Position numbers and translations under genes: made by a program
In this document: in pieces, positions 1-10,921 of the stretch
Position numbering within the stretch: the first letter of the stretch is position 1
Layout of the letters: every line of letters begins with the position of its first letter
The notes under the pieces: generated by a model
Told to the model about the DNA's origin: nothing
Seen by the model: the letters and a program-made list of their open reading frames with translations, nothing else
Databases searched by the model: none
NCBI GenBank assembly: GCA_029959085.1
Contig: JARWIR010000010.1
Location: 7,709,001-7,773,000, forward strand
DNA: 64,000 nt
Direction: 5' to 3'
From: Nemophila menziesii
Lineage: Eukaryota; Streptophyta; Magnoliopsida; Boraginales; Hydrophyllaceae

Positions 1-144
1 AATCCAATTCCCTCTTCCCCCACATCAATTAGCCTTTACCCATCTCATATTCCACCATGCTCTTCAAATCTTAAGCCTCAAAACATCAAAGTTCTAAGCC
101 TTAGCTTCTCACTATTTGAAGTTTTGAGTTTGGGGTGGAAAGAG

Positions 145-530
145 ATGTCTATCAGAACCGCTTTCATGTGCTTATCGAAAGAATTCTCCAAGAAACAGAA
201 ACACTTTTGGTGTTGTTCAAGAACAAGCTATGGAGATCCCTAATCCGAGGTTAAAGCTGCATCCAAGAGGAAAAATATCTGATTAAGGCTAATCCGAAGA
301 AGAGGAAATTGATTGATGAACCAGAAAATGAGGAAAAGATTAATCCTATGATGAGTTGGAATCGAAGATTAAAGTGTTGAAAAAAATATCGGATGCGATA
401 ATTGATATTTTGGGAAACGTTACAAACAAGCTGAACTTTATCTGTTCAAAACACAACTTACGATGTCTAGACACGAGATAAGGTTCATGGACGCAACACC
501 GACAACCAGCCACACGCTAGTTCAGATACG
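145..530 (+). pseudogene. Decayed second ORF (ORF2) of element C
   Basis: An ATG at 145 follows a TTTGAGTTTGGGG tract, as in intact element A, where ORF2 starts just after such a tract. The first codons resemble the N-terminus of ORF2 in A and G, but the frame is soon lost through stops and frameshifts. Lysine-rich coding remnants can be followed to roughly 500. No product is expected. The assignment rests on position and weak similarity. Confidence 0.45.
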
Positions 531-583
531 TTTTCTAATCCTTCTCATTTAGTGTAGATTATTTTATTGCTTTGAGTCTTTTC

Positions 584-603
584 GAGTCGTGGGGACACGA
601 CTC
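584..603 (+). other. Conserved GNRA-type hairpin (element C)
   Basis: GAGTCGTG-GGGA-CACGACTC forms a perfect 8-bp stem closed by a GGGA loop. It is followed within a few bases by an internal PPT-like tract (606-624). The same hairpin and tract occur at 6843, 16981, 25716, 41607 and 52248 in sister elements. Confidence 0.7.
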
Positions 604-1974
604 ATTTTTGAGTTTGGGGTGGGGTTCGTTGCCTCATCCCAGTTTTATGTGTTATGTGTTTTATTTGCTTTCAATAAAATAATTTTCGGAGTTGTGTTTG
701 ACTATAGAAGATTTTAAATGTCCCTTTAAGCATACTTTTGGTAAATCTATGATAGTAAATAGTGGACTTTAGGGATTGATATAAAACGCATTTAGAATTG
801 CATGCAAACATAGGTAATTAATAGGAAAAATTAATGAACAATGCAAATGAAGTAAGCTTGTACTTAAGGAATATGTTTGGTGTGTAGAACGTGAAATCAT
901 AATTAGTAGAGAACCCACCTAGATATGAACTAAAGACGAGCTATGTACTTAGGAAAATGATAGGGGCAGTTCTTTGTTAGCCATTTGTGCCTTTTTAGCC
1001 TTCTATCCCGTGTATTAATTATTATCCGTCTTAGCCCACTTTGAGCCTTTAGCCTTTTTCTTTGTAGCCACGATATAAGCCATTATCCCTTAGATTATTA
1101 GGCATGACCATATGACCCGCACTTGAATCACAATCCTGAGACATGTCTCGAGCTTGAGTTTGGGGTGGTGGGTCCACTTATGGGGAATTTATTAGGTAGG
1201 GATTGATGTGCTTTGTATTGTAGCACAATTGTAGATGATTTATACTTGTAACCCTTTGCCGGAAATGAGAAAAAAAAGTGAAAAAGAAAGAAAAAAATTA
1301 AAAAATTCAAAAATCCATACAGTAGGAACCGGGAACCCGGTTTCGTCAAAACCGGGAACCCGGTTTGCGTCTGTACAAAAAAAAGAGAAAAAGGAAAAAA
1401 AGAAAAGAAAGAGAAAAATACGAATGAATAAAACACCCGGCAAAGTGGAAATTTTCTGAAAAATTATCTTGTTTATAGTGGGTAGACATGGGACGCTAAA
1501 TTGTTGCGTATATGGGTGAGTGAGAACATCTTTTGAGCGTTAACTCAAGCTCCAAGACATTGTTGATGGTAAGTAAGGAGAGAGCTAAAAGCTCACTTCA
1601 AATTTACCAAATATACATCCACACCGTCCTTAAGCCATTATTAAAACCATAAAGACCTCGTGATTCTTAAGTACATAGTGAATTTCTGATTCTGTTGATA
1701 GGGAGTACACTAGGTGGAGCGTTCAAAGCGATTAAGGATTAATGACCACCCTATAGCCATCATACAGAGATGAATACAAGTGTAATCTTGAAGCATTGCG
1801 ACTTTAATTTTATGATTGAGATTATATGTGTTTGATTTTGCATTATAGATGTATGTGTATATTATTTTCTAGAGTTTACTATATGAGATTTATCTTAAGA
1901 CTTGCTTTAGGTGTATTTGCTAACTTCTACTTGTTTACACGATTACTTCTACCCCTTTGTTTTGTTTTGTTTTA
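604..1974 (+). other. 3' noncoding module of element C
   Basis: No coding potential is seen. The segment aligns in order with the region between ORF2 and PPT in elements A, E, F and G. It holds the GAGTTTGGGGTGGTGGGTCC tract near 1152, a CTTTGCCGG/CCGGCAAAG inverted repeat at 1254-1262 and 1437-1445, and conserved blocks such as the one around 1530-1690. Short lysine-rich or phenylalanine-rich reading frames at 1128-1459 are by-products of the purine-rich sequence. Confidence 0.7.
1329..1370. repeat. Two adjacent AACCGGGAACCCGGTTT palindromes
   Basis: The near-palindrome AACCGGGAACCCGGTTT is present twice, separated by a few bases. It lies inside the long inverted repeat at 1254-1445. Sister elements have an unrelated purine-rich core at this position, so the palindrome pair is specific to C. 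Confidence 0.75.
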
Positions 1975-2010
1975 CTTTGTCGGGACGACAAAGGTTTGAG
2001 TTGGGGGTCT
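1975..2010 (+). promoter_or_regulatory. PPT-adjacent hairpin and polypurine tract of element C
   Basis: CTTTGTCG-GGA-CGACAAAG (1975-1993) is a perfect 8-bp stem. It is followed by GTTTGAGTTGGGGGTCT, which abuts the TG of the 3' LTR. The tract is in the position of a plus-strand primer. Elements of the other LTR class have TTGTATCG/CGATACAA here, with pairing kept. Confidence 0.8.
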
Positions 2011-3550
2011 TGATGTCTCCCTAATTGTTCTTATTTTCGACCCTTGGGAGACATCATTTTTTGATGTTTAAATGAATATTTTGATAGACTTTTGAGTTAA
2101 AAATGCAATAATCCGGAATTCCTATTTTATTTCTAGTATTTTTGATTTATTAAACTTTTGCGCGTAATCTTGTGTATTTTAGTGAAAAGTTTGTAGGTTT
2201 TGAATATTATCTAGGAATGGAATCCGAGAAGAGAGTCAAAGATCGTGATATGGAGTCAAAGCTTGAAGATAATCCCGAAAGAATTTTATTTTGGAGCTGC
2301 AAAACTGGAAAACAGGCCAAAGATTGCTAAATTCAAGGCACTTACGAGTTGATTTAGCCTCTGACCTTTGAAGAGAATATGTTCCTTATCGAGTTACGGA
2401 AATTTAGCAAGTGATTTCAGGTCAATCGGAGTTATAACGAATCAGCTAGAGCTGTTTTAGGGGAGCTGGTGCAGCAGTTACGGGATTTTGGGCTTAGAAA
2501 ATGGGCTTGGACTTTTAATTAGTGATTTAATCTTAGGTCCAAGCCCTAATCCGTTTTTCCTCTTATAAAAGGAGTTTTGGACTTCTATTTTTCATACAAT
2601 TCACTTTTTACAAGATTACACATCAGAGAGAAGCAACAGAAGGAAGAAAGAATAAGCTGCAAGAGGTGGAGAGGGTCTATATCTCCGTTCTCAGCCATTC
2701 GAATTCCGGAAATTAGGTTTTCTTTATTTTTAATTTTGTAATACATTATGAATTCCATTTCAATTAATTTAGTTTTCTTATTAATTAGTATGAGCTAATT
2801 CCATTATAGTACTTGAGATTGCTTTATGGGTGAATCCCAATTCTATTGAATTTCTATGTCTGAATTATGGTTTGTGTTAAATTAAATTAAATTGGGTCTT
2901 TTACTCTTTTCGATAAATTGAGATTATTTACTGTTTTTTGGAGTAGCTAACTAAGAACAGGTGTTAGTATCTAAGCTATTCCACATATGTGGCGTGTGAT
3001 CATCCTGACGGAGGGTTTAGGTACGGATTTATTTATTCAATCTAAAATAGAAGCTATTGATTCTGAAGAACTTAGCTAATTTTAGGGCCAATGTGGTAAT
3101 TAACTTAAACATCTAAAAGTGGATCATATTTACCCTGACGGGACTAGTGACACTCTAGGATAGCCTTATAGTCCACCCTGACGGGGGTATAAGGAATTTA
3201 GAATCCCGACCATTGTAATTGACCAATTTAACCCTTAAACAGCATAGGTTTCGAAATAGGATTAGGAGGATCCCTTGCGTTCTTAAGTGCTACTTTCTCA
3301 TATTTGCGTTTCACATTCATTTACTTGCGTTTTAATATTTAATTGCATTTTCCATTTAGTCTTTCATTACTTAGAAATAATAAAAACAAACAATCAATCA
3401 TTATATCTTTATTTGCTTCCCTAAGTGCAACCATTCATTATTCGATAAGCATTATAGTTAACCAATCCGTCCCTGCGAACGATCATAGAATCACTTATTA
3501 CTACTTGGGACAACCGTACACTTGCGGTTGTTAGAACACACAAAGGACCA
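2011..3550 (+). repeat. 3' LTR of element C
   Basis: Begins TGATGTCTCC directly after the PPT and ends ...GGACCA at the LINE junction. At about 1540 bp it matches the family's usual length. A TATA box (TATAAAAGG) lies near 2565. After it the first ATG is at 2748, opening a 13-codon frame that ends at a GTATGA donor at 2788. The right end diverges from its relatives after 3528, so the exact end is approximate. The adjacent CCGTA would be one half of a TSD. Confidence 0.8.
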
Positions 3551-3559
3551 CCGTATCTG

Positions 3560-3815
3560 AAGAAACTAATCAATATTAATCTTACTCAAGAACAGACCAG
3601 GAGCTTGATTCAACATATAATTAATGAAGAAGTTAAAAATGCACTCTTTCCAATCAATGAAACCAAATATTCTGGACTTAGATGGTTTCACTTCATGTTT
3701 TTATCAAGAGGCGTGGAAGATAGTTGGGGATGATTTTTGCAATGCAATCAAGGGGACTTTTGAAAGTAATAATATGCTCAAACAAGTGAATGCAACTAAT
3801 ATGGCTGAGCAAATC
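3560..3815 (+). pseudogene. LINE reverse transcriptase N-terminal fragment
   Basis: Translation gives the plant-LINE block in which ...EEVKNALF... is followed by a DGFTSCFYQEAWKIVG-like segment and then KQVNATN. In plant LINEs these precede the RT fingers. A frameshift lies near 3680, between the EEVKNALF part and the DGFTS part. The RT active-site region is absent. Homology fades after about 3815 into an A-rich repeat. Confidence 0.75.
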
Positions 3816-3840
3816 GAGACCATAAAAACCATGTTGAACC

Positions 3841-4314
3841 AAAAAATTGGGAAAAAACGCACCAAAAAACTTAGAAAACCCGAACTAAAAAAACAAAAAA
3901 CCAAAAAATTGATTGGTTTGGTTTTTAATCTTTCAAAAACCGAAAAATTTCGGTTCTTTTCAATGTAGTATGCAAAATCCGAACCGATCTGAATCGTATA
4001 TTTTACATATAAATAGTTATTTATTAATAATGATATAATACTTACATTTCTTTCTTAATTGATAAGATATAATACTTACATACAAAAAAGAAAATATAAG
4101 CATTCTACTTATCCGAGAGGTATCAGAAAAAGGTTTCAAACATTACTAATAAAATAATAATGATATAATTATCCATTTTTTTTCAATAAAACATTGCATA
4201 GTTGATAATATAAATTTCATAGGTATGTATGCAAAAAAATAAATTTCATAGGTGGGATAAGAAGATGTCTTAACCAAAAAAAATTATAAGATATAACATG
4301 AAATCAAATCATAG
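3841..4314. other. AT-rich insert inside LINE J
   Basis: Low-complexity AT-rich sequence with a GGTTCGGTTT-like stretch (about 3850-3990). Two short direct repeats are visible: GATATAATACTTACAT-type copies near 4031 and 4067, and TAAATTTCATAGG-type copies near 4210 and 4242. No gene is seen. It replaces the central RT part of the LINE, so it is either an inserted small element or filler at a deletion. Confidence 0.4.
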
Positions 4315-4320
4315 TTGATA

Positions 4321-5765
4321 GATAGTCCACCTGTCTTGTTTAAGCGTATGAATACGGCCTTATTTGCAGCACAGGCGTGGCGAATCTTAAACAATCCTGA
4401 CACCCTAGCTGCTCGCCTACTTAAAGGTATTTATTTTCCGAAAACTACCTTTCTCGATGTTAAATTAAGACAATCTCGAACATGGTCCTGGGCTAGCTTA
4501 ATAGAAGGCCGAGATATGCTCAAAAAATATGGCCGATTTCAAATAGGTAACGGTAAATCGATTAATATTTGGAATGATAAATGGTTAGATACGCCGTGGA
4601 ATTCAGAACGTCCACAGGGTTGCCAATTAGAAAAACTCGATGAACTCTGGAATGCAGATCTTTCGACTTGGAATACAGAGTTAACTTGCGATCTCTTCCC
4701 CGCCCCTATTATTCCAGTAATACTCCGAACAAGGATTTTCCCGACTGAAGCTCCTGACAAATTCATATGGCCATATGCCAAGAATGGGGATTATGTTACG
4801 AAGACAGGATATAAAATTCTTACCGATCATGCTGTTTTCGAGGAACCACGTCAATCAATAGGTGTACCGGTGGCAGATATCCTTTGGAAAACCATTTGGG
4901 GGTCCAATGTACCTACAAAGGTTAGAATATTCTCTTATAAAGTTTGTAATAACGCAATCCCGACAGGTACAAATCTAGAAAAAAGGAAATGTGAAAGCCA
5001 GAGCAACTGTCGATGGTGCAATGCAGAACATGAAACAACGGAACATCTACTACTCAATTGTGTGGTATCAAAACTCATATGGGCCGGATCGGCTCTACAG
5101 ATACATGCGGACAACGTCGAGATGGACGTGGGCCACTGGTTTTTAAAAATGGTTGAAATATATACAACAGGAGGATGGCAAAAGGAGGTTGTAATTTCCT
5201 ACATCTTGATGATGCTGTGGAATCTTTGGAAAGCAAAAATGAAGAGTCGGCATTATAATTCAGATATCGATCCAGAATTAGTGATTCGCCATACTAACTC
5301 TCAAATCCAGGAACACTTTGGTACAAACTGGTTCAATAGAGAACATTCAAATCTCGACAATATCATGACGCCAATCTCCAGGAATACGAGTCCCGACTGT
5401 ACCACAACGCTCACATTTACCTGTGACGCGTCCTTTACACAAGCACATCTCCCCACGGGGATTGGAGTTATACAAATAAATAAAGCTGATGGATCAATGG
5501 TACAACATATGACAACGGCCAACTGTAATACTAGCATTGAAGGAGAAGCTCTGGCCATCATTAAAGCTTTGGAAATTGGACAACAATGGCCACAACGAGA
5601 GAAAACCTTTCTCTCGGATAACCTTGACTGGATTTAAGGTATTCAGCAAGTGTCAGCAGCTAGATGGGATCTTCGACCTTACATCAGACATATTCACAAA
5701 CTAGCGAGGGAATCGGGCCCCGTTTACTTCAAACACATTCCATGTTGAGATCAAGCATTTGACTG
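4321..5765 (+). pseudogene. LINE ORF2 C-terminal part: zf-RVT and RNase H
   Basis: Open from the 5' truncation to a TAA at 5635-5637. The first 100 residues match the region before zf-RVT (FNxALxAxQAWR and IGNGKSINIWNDKW types). The zinc-binding part of zf-RVT is CRWC-X7-H-X4-C at about 5010-5056. An RNase H domain starts near 5415 (CDASF, then EGEALAIIKAL, then SDNLD). RNase H continues in frame past the TAA to a second in-frame stop near 5744. Both stops are consistent with C-to-T changes (CAA to TAA, CGA to TGA), as expected for methylated, silenced DNA. An open TTG at 4315 is not a start. Confidence 0.85.
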
Positions 5766-5769
5766 ATAT

Positions 5770-5925
5770 GACCCAATGGTACTACCACGCCCAACGAGAG
5801 GTATACTGCAATATGACCCGTGTCAACAAGCGCGTCAACATTACTACAATATGGGAACTACATAGGGGCACGATATATTGTGCATAACCAGCGGTATACC
5901 GCATGATTCGGTGTTGTGAAGAAGA
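5770..5925. repeat. Remnant of the GC-rich palindromic domain (element D)
   Basis: Contains GCGGTATACCGC (about 5892) and related GGTATAC and ACCCGTGT motifs in the position held by the GC-rich domain in elements A, B, E, F and G. Less GC-rich and shorter than the others. Confidence 0.5.
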
Positions 5926-6330
5926 AAAGGGTCCTTTTGGACACCAACTACTCCAAACCTTATTCCTAGCCTCGTCCAACTTCACCAAAACATAAATATC
6001 AGCTCCAAACCCTGTTAAAACACCATTGAAGCTTGATCAAACCTTCACCAACTACACCAAAACAACATAATCATCATCTCTATCTTCCACAAACATATAA
6101 ACTTCATCAAATCCACATAACACCACAAAAAACCAAAGATTATCAAGTTTTCAGGATTTCTTCCATCACAAGCAATCATATATCATTCCTATATTCTTCA
6201 TAAAACACCATAAAAACACCACTAAATATCCTTATATACACAATAACCCAATGAAACACCTCTAATTCAGATACAAAGGATAAATCCATACTTGGTGCAT
6301 CTTTGAGTTGGGTTGTTGAGGTTTCGAGGC

Positions 6331-6520
6331 AAACTGATGCAATGGATTTCAAGAGGAAGAGATAAAACACGGAGAATAAGAAAGATATACCTGGGGCAAC
6401 AAAAGAACGAGCAATCCTTATTAGTGAGCCAGATTAGAAGAAACCAAAACCGAGTACCTAATCAACCACGAGAAAATACTATGATAAGGAGATTACCGAC
6501 CACTCCAAAGAAGAAATAAC
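6331..6520 (+). pseudogene. Short-type ORF2 remnant of element D
   Basis: Starts after a degenerate TTTGAGTTGGGTTG tract. The translated pieces DAMDFKRK and DIPGATKERA align with DALDYKRR and NVPGSTIEKA in the short ORF2 of element G (52448-52783). An in-frame TAA follows DFKRKR and further frame loss occurs after 6430. It lacks the central domain of the long ORF2. Confidence 0.5.
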
Positions 6521-7353
6521 TGATAGCCACCAATCGTAGTTCAACCTCGACTCCGCAAGAAGGACCAATTAGTGATGAGTTCGATATTTCGGACTGGGGA
6601 GAGAGGATGTTCACAAACATCAACAACATAAAGATAAACAGTTTAACATCATCCAGTACCAAGTAAAGCTAAACAAATAAATACACAAAATCATTTCCAT
6701 GCTTGGAAAATGAATCAAAGTCTCATGTTGATCATGAATTGGACAGCTCGGTCATAAGTCGAGTAACTTTCCTTGATCTCTCTCCTTTATTGCTTATGTG
6801 TTAGGTAGTTTAGTTTATTTTTTTGATTTATTGAGTCTTTTCGAGTCGTGGGGACATAACTCACTTTTGAGTTGGGGGTGGGGATTCATTGTCCTCATCT
6901 TCGATTTCGTGTTTTTGCATAAAATTTAAATTTTTTAGTGTAGGGATTCGACATGGAATATGGTAAATGCCTCTATTTAAGCATAATTTTTGTAACTCAA
7001 TGATAGTAAATAGTATGTTTTTGAACAACATCACAACTCGTTTAGTATATATGCATGAAATCATTAAGTAAATGATAGAAAAGATTGATAAGTAATGCGT
7101 AGAAGTCAAGTTTGATCTTAGAGAGCCTTAAGTGGTGTGTTGAACATGAGGTCTGAACTAGTTGATAACCCACTTAGAATATGAACTAAAATTGAAAATA
7201 TAACGAGGTATGGTAGTTAGGAAAATTAATAAGGCAGTTCTTTGATAAGTCACTTGAAGCCTTTCGCTTGCTAACACGATTTTAGTTGAATATTTATCCG
7301 TCTTAGACCCTTTCTAGCATGTAGCCTTCTTTTGTCGCCACATAAAACATACA
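6521..7353 (+). other. 3' noncoding module of element D, left part
   Basis: No gene. Contains a degenerate GNRA-type hairpin (6843-6862), the TTTTGAGTTGGGGGTGGGG tract after it, and blocks matching the corresponding part of element C (860-1090). Interrupted at about 7354 by an LTR. Confidence 0.6.
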
Positions 7354-7915
7354 TGGTGTATCCTTTTATGTGATATATTAATATAGTTATGAGACACCAT
7401 TTAGGGGTTTAAAGGACTTGGTTTGGGAATTTTACCCATTAATTGATGTATTGCACTTTCTTGTCTAGTTTTGGTTTTTTTGGACACATTGCTATTTCAA
7501 GAGATTTTGTGCATAATTTGTATGTTATTTGTGTAGCTCATAGGTAATTGGAAGATATACCACCTTGATATGATGTTAATAAGTAAAGAAAACAAGATTA
7601 CCCCCTAGTTATGGCGAAAAAGGAATGTTCGACCACTTCTAGAAAGGGAAAGCTTGTGCCGACAAGATTTGGAAAGTGCACTGGTCAAGGATCAACGCAA
7701 GATCGACAATGATTCTGGAGGATTACTTGGATATTAAACTAGGATTTGAAGTGAGGAGCACATAGTATTCAATGGTTCATGATTTGAAGCTGAAATGAAG
7801 AAGTTATGCTAAATGACGCTGCCGTGGTTCGTATCACAAATCTCTTTAGTTAAATGTATTTGGGTTGGATTAGGTCACTTAAAAGAGGCCCACAACCCAC
7901 AAAATGTTTTTATAC

Positions 7916-7957
<42 letters not shown>

Positions 7958-8975
7958 AAAAATAATATTAAAAACAGGTCTTAGAGTCATCTTGGAGCAA
8001 CCAACACATTTATAGAAGAAAAGAAACCCCTGGAGCCAAAGAAGAAGAAGAGGATAAAGGGTTTTGCACTAATCCCACCATTTTCATCATCCAGGCTCTG
8101 TTTGTAGTCGATCTTTAGAGTGATTTCATTCTATTTCGCATTTTAAACATGAGTTTCATAATTTTAATTAATAGTTTTCAATATATAGGTATGAACTAAA
8201 TATTTATTAGCTCGAGAAACACTTAATGTATGATCCCTAACTTTTAAATTATGATTATTATTGCGTTTTAGCATATTATTATTGAAATAAAATGAGTAGT
8301 TTGCATTTATTATATTTGTATTGGATGTTCCAGCCCTTACGAAGGCCAAGTAGTGTTTTGGATAATAGTATCTTGACTATCGCCCGTTAGGGTGGGGGGT
8401 TGGATTATAGAAAATAATATATAATTTTTTAGTGTGCTTTAATGAGATGGGAGGTCTTGACTAACCAGATAGTCAATTGGGTTAGGATTAATCTCGTTTG
8501 AAATTGTTATAGGGTCACTGAGGAGAGGTCCCTAGCATTTAGGATATCCCCCTATCCATCCAGGAGAGATTTAGGGAAATTTAGAATCCCGACTATTGCT
8601 AACATACCAATTCTCCCTTATATCAATAAATGTGTATGTCCATAGCTAGTGGAGACTACTAAAGACTCTCAAACTATCTTCTCATATAAGTATACTTATT
8701 TGTATTCTCATTCATTTAATTAATTATAATTTGTTTAATTTATTTGAACTTTAGTCCTCCTTAATTCCAAAACCAAAACAAATATCTTTTATTAGTTTAA
8801 TTAATTTAAACTCAACCCCTCTACGTTTTCTTAAAACATAAAAGAATCAGCCTCATAGTCCCCGTGGAGAACGATACCCTAATATTTACTTATTACTTGT
8901 TGACGATATGTATACTTGAGAGTGGTATCTACTTTGAGTGTTATTTGTTTATCATGCCTTTGGGAGCGACAACAC
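7354..8975 (+). repeat. Isolated LTR inserted in element D
   Basis: Starts TGGTGTATCC with a nearby inverted GAGACACCA, ends near GCGACAACACC, and lies between two adjoining parts of element D's noncoding module. It is diverged from the other LTRs, so the ends are approximate and no TSD could be confirmed. It still keeps the LTR mini-exon: an ATG at 8149, 13 sense codons and an AG|GTATGA donor at 8188/8189. Most likely a solo LTR. Confidence 0.6.
7919..7955. repeat. (TA)n microsatellite
   Basis: About 18 TA units, in the part of the LTR where sister LTRs carry TATAAATACACCC. The repeat has probably grown out of the TATA-box region. Confidence 0.95.
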
Positions 8976-9109
8976 CCCATAGTTTCCGTATGACTCGCAC
9001 TCAAATCACAATTCTAAGACAATCGTCTTTAGAGCTTATTTTTGGGTGGTGGGAATTTATTATGGGAAATACATTAGGTGGGAATTTTATGAGTTTGTAT
9101 GTGCGATAT
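8976..9109 (+). other. Noncoding module of element D, right part
   Basis: Resumes with the TATGACTCGCACTCAAATC block and a degenerate TTTTTGGGTGGTGGG tract, matching 1106-1180 of element C. Cut at 9110 by the 3' LTR of element E. Confidence 0.6.
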
Positions 9110-10745
9110 TGGTGGAGGCAAAGGTGTGATAAATAAGCAGATAAATAAAGAGAATAAAGGAAACACCCTTGACTACCACGAGAAACTCACTGCAAGTATT
9201 ACAGACCGTTTGCAAGTTTAATTAGTAAGTAAAGTTCGTTCACAGGGATTTAATCTGTTAGATATACTTGTGTAGATAAAGAAGTAGAGGAGAATTTACT
9301 TGTTAAATAGAATGACAAATAAAAGAAATTATATTTATTTGGTTTTTGGATAGAAAAGATAATAATGCAAATAAATAATATAACAAAGAATGGAGAGGAG
9401 AAATATAGCTTAGGGTTTCTAGTATGCATTTATCCTTCTAAAACTAATTCTAGCTATAAGGGTGATTAAAGCTCTTAGATAAGTAGCCAGGATTCTATAT
9501 TACTCCTAACCCCCTTCCTGGTGGACTTAGGTGGCGACCTAACAATTACCAGGGGATATGGGTAAGGGGACGATGCGCAATGATTGTTGGTTAATCTCAA
9601 ACCCTATTGACTATCTAGTTAGGCAAGACCTTCCAGATCACTACCGCACACTAGAAGTTTATGTGATGTTTCAATAATTAGACACCAATTCCAGGTGACT
9701 GTCCAACTTCTATTAATGGGGTAGTCTATACGCATGCATTCGCAAGAACTACGGTCAATAAATTAAAGCACATAAAACAAATATATGGTATAAGAAGCTT
9801 AATCAATTTAAAGGTTAATCCCAAATAAAATAAAAACAAATAAAGAATTAGAATCAAAGATTATACATATGCAAACCCAAGTTATGGGAAAATTAGTTTA
9901 TATCTAAAGACATAGAAATAAACTAAGGATAAAAGTAATTAGAAACAAATATAAGCTAAAGAATCTAATACAAATTACCCTAATAATAGAGGGATATGAT
10001 GGAGAAAAGGAGTTTGTGACTTTCCAATTTTTTGTCTTGCTCTCAACATGTCTTCTTGCTTCTATGGATGATTTCTAAGTGTAATAATAATCAAAGGCTG
10101 AGCAAAGACTTAGCCAATGTTAAGAACTGATAAAGGATATATTACCATGATAAGAGGGTGTATTTATAGGTGCTAAGAAGACCCTAGGTAGAAATTGGTG
10201 AGTAAAAGGCAAGTAATTTGAGTCCAAGCCCAACTCAAATTAGTTTCCTAAAATATCGGAGAGGATAAACACTGCTCACTGTTATTATCATATCTCCTTC
10301 GTTATTGGTCCGATTTTCGCCCACTTTATATCGAAACGACACCAGCGGAGAGATATACGTTTATGATTTTGAATGATCATCAAAATTCCAAGCCTATTTG
10401 ATGTTATCTTCACTTTAATGGATGTAGCGGCAGAATTTCAGATTTACATGACAGCTTTCCCTTTCCTATTTTATCTCTATTTCCTTTTATCTCTTGATTC
10501 ATTCCATCTCTTCTTTCTTTATCTCCTTAGAATTTATTTGACATCTAATTATATTCCATATATCTTTAAATCTTTACATTAACACACAAATTAAACTAAA
10601 TATGCTCTTAAAAAAATAAATCATCAAATCAAGACAATAAATAAGAATTTATTGAAATACGAATAAAAATCTATAATTAATTAATAATAAACACCTAAAA
10701 TGATGTCTACAACCTATATTATTATATAAAAATAGGGAGACATCA
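9110..10745 (-). repeat. 3' LTR of element E
   Basis: On this strand it runs from TGGTGGAGGC to GGGAGACATCA, and the PPT complement (AGAACCCCAACTTAAAG) follows at 10746. It is about 1.64 kb, and its blocks match the LTRs of B and F. The mini-exon ATG and donor seen in other copies are mutated here, consistent with an old element. The left flank is GATAT; the partner TSD is not found. Confidence 0.75.
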
Positions 10746-10781
10746 AGAACCCCAACTTAAAGTTGTATCGTCCCGATACAA
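10746..10781 (-). promoter_or_regulatory. PPT and PPT-adjacent hairpin of element E
   Basis: Complement of a GGGGTTCT-type polypurine tract at 10746-10762, followed by TTGTATCG-TCC-CGATACAA (10763-10781), a perfect 8-bp stem with loop GGA on the element's own strand. Confidence 0.75.
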
Positions 10782-10921
10782 TAATATAAAGACAAAGGAA
10801 AGTCTCTAAATACACACCTAATTCAATGAAGCACAGTGTAAAGAAGATAGTATAATATATAAAATAAAATCAAAGAAACTACTTAGAAAATTTCATGTAA
10901 TAATACTTACAAACTAAATTA

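Larger units (their letters stand above)
1..3550 (+). mobile_element. Element C: 3' part of a non-autonomous Athila-like LTR retrotransposon
   Basis: Only the 3' part is in the window: leader of ORF2, a decayed ORF2, the 3' noncoding module, the PPT and the 3' LTR. The order matches intact element A (34762-44637) feature by feature: four GAGTT(T)GGGG tracts (about 122, 606, 1150 and 1994), a GNRA-type hairpin, a CTTTGCCGG inverted repeat and a hairpin next to the PPT. The LTR sequence is closer to element G than to A. It ends against a LINE at 3551, so C most likely inserted into that LINE. The 5' LTR and gag lie to the left of the window. Confidence 0.85.
3551..5765 (+). mobile_element. LINE J: decayed non-LTR retrotransposon fragment
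   Basis: Two coding pieces of a plant LINE ORF2 occur in the right order: a reverse-transcriptase N-terminal fragment (3560-3815), then zf-RVT and RNase H (4321-5765). The intervening RT palm and thumb are missing and replaced by AT-rich sequence. The 5' side is cut by element C and the 3' side runs into element D remnants. It is a dead copy. Confidence 0.8.
5766..9109 (+). mobile_element. Element D: decayed internal part of an Athila-like element
   Basis: In order: a GC-rich palindromic domain remnant (5770-5925), a CA-rich ORF2 leader (5930-6290), an ORF2 remnant (6331-6520), a hairpin and PPT-like tract (6843-6885), and noncoding module pieces to 7353 and again from about 8976. The break is an LTR inserted into it. 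Gag and protease are absent. The right side is cut by the 3' LTR of element E at 9110. Its own 3' end may be the remnant at 46871-48481, since orientation and order would fit, but that is inference. Confidence 0.65.

Noticed and set aside
1128..1459. Overlapping Lys-rich and Phe-rich open frames
   Set aside because: They lie in the purine-rich core of the noncoding module, are unconserved in sister elements and have low-complexity products.
4315..4320. TTG start of the LINE J frame
   Set aside because: LINE homology begins at the truncation and needs no local start; the frame is a fragment of a longer ORF.
8864..9136. 90-codon open frame
   Set aside because: It crosses the LTR/element D/element E junctions, so it is a chance frame over three unrelated pieces.
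10373..10582. 69-codon hydrophobic open frame
   Set aside because: It lies within the 3' LTR of element E, T-rich by composition, and unconserved in other LTRs.
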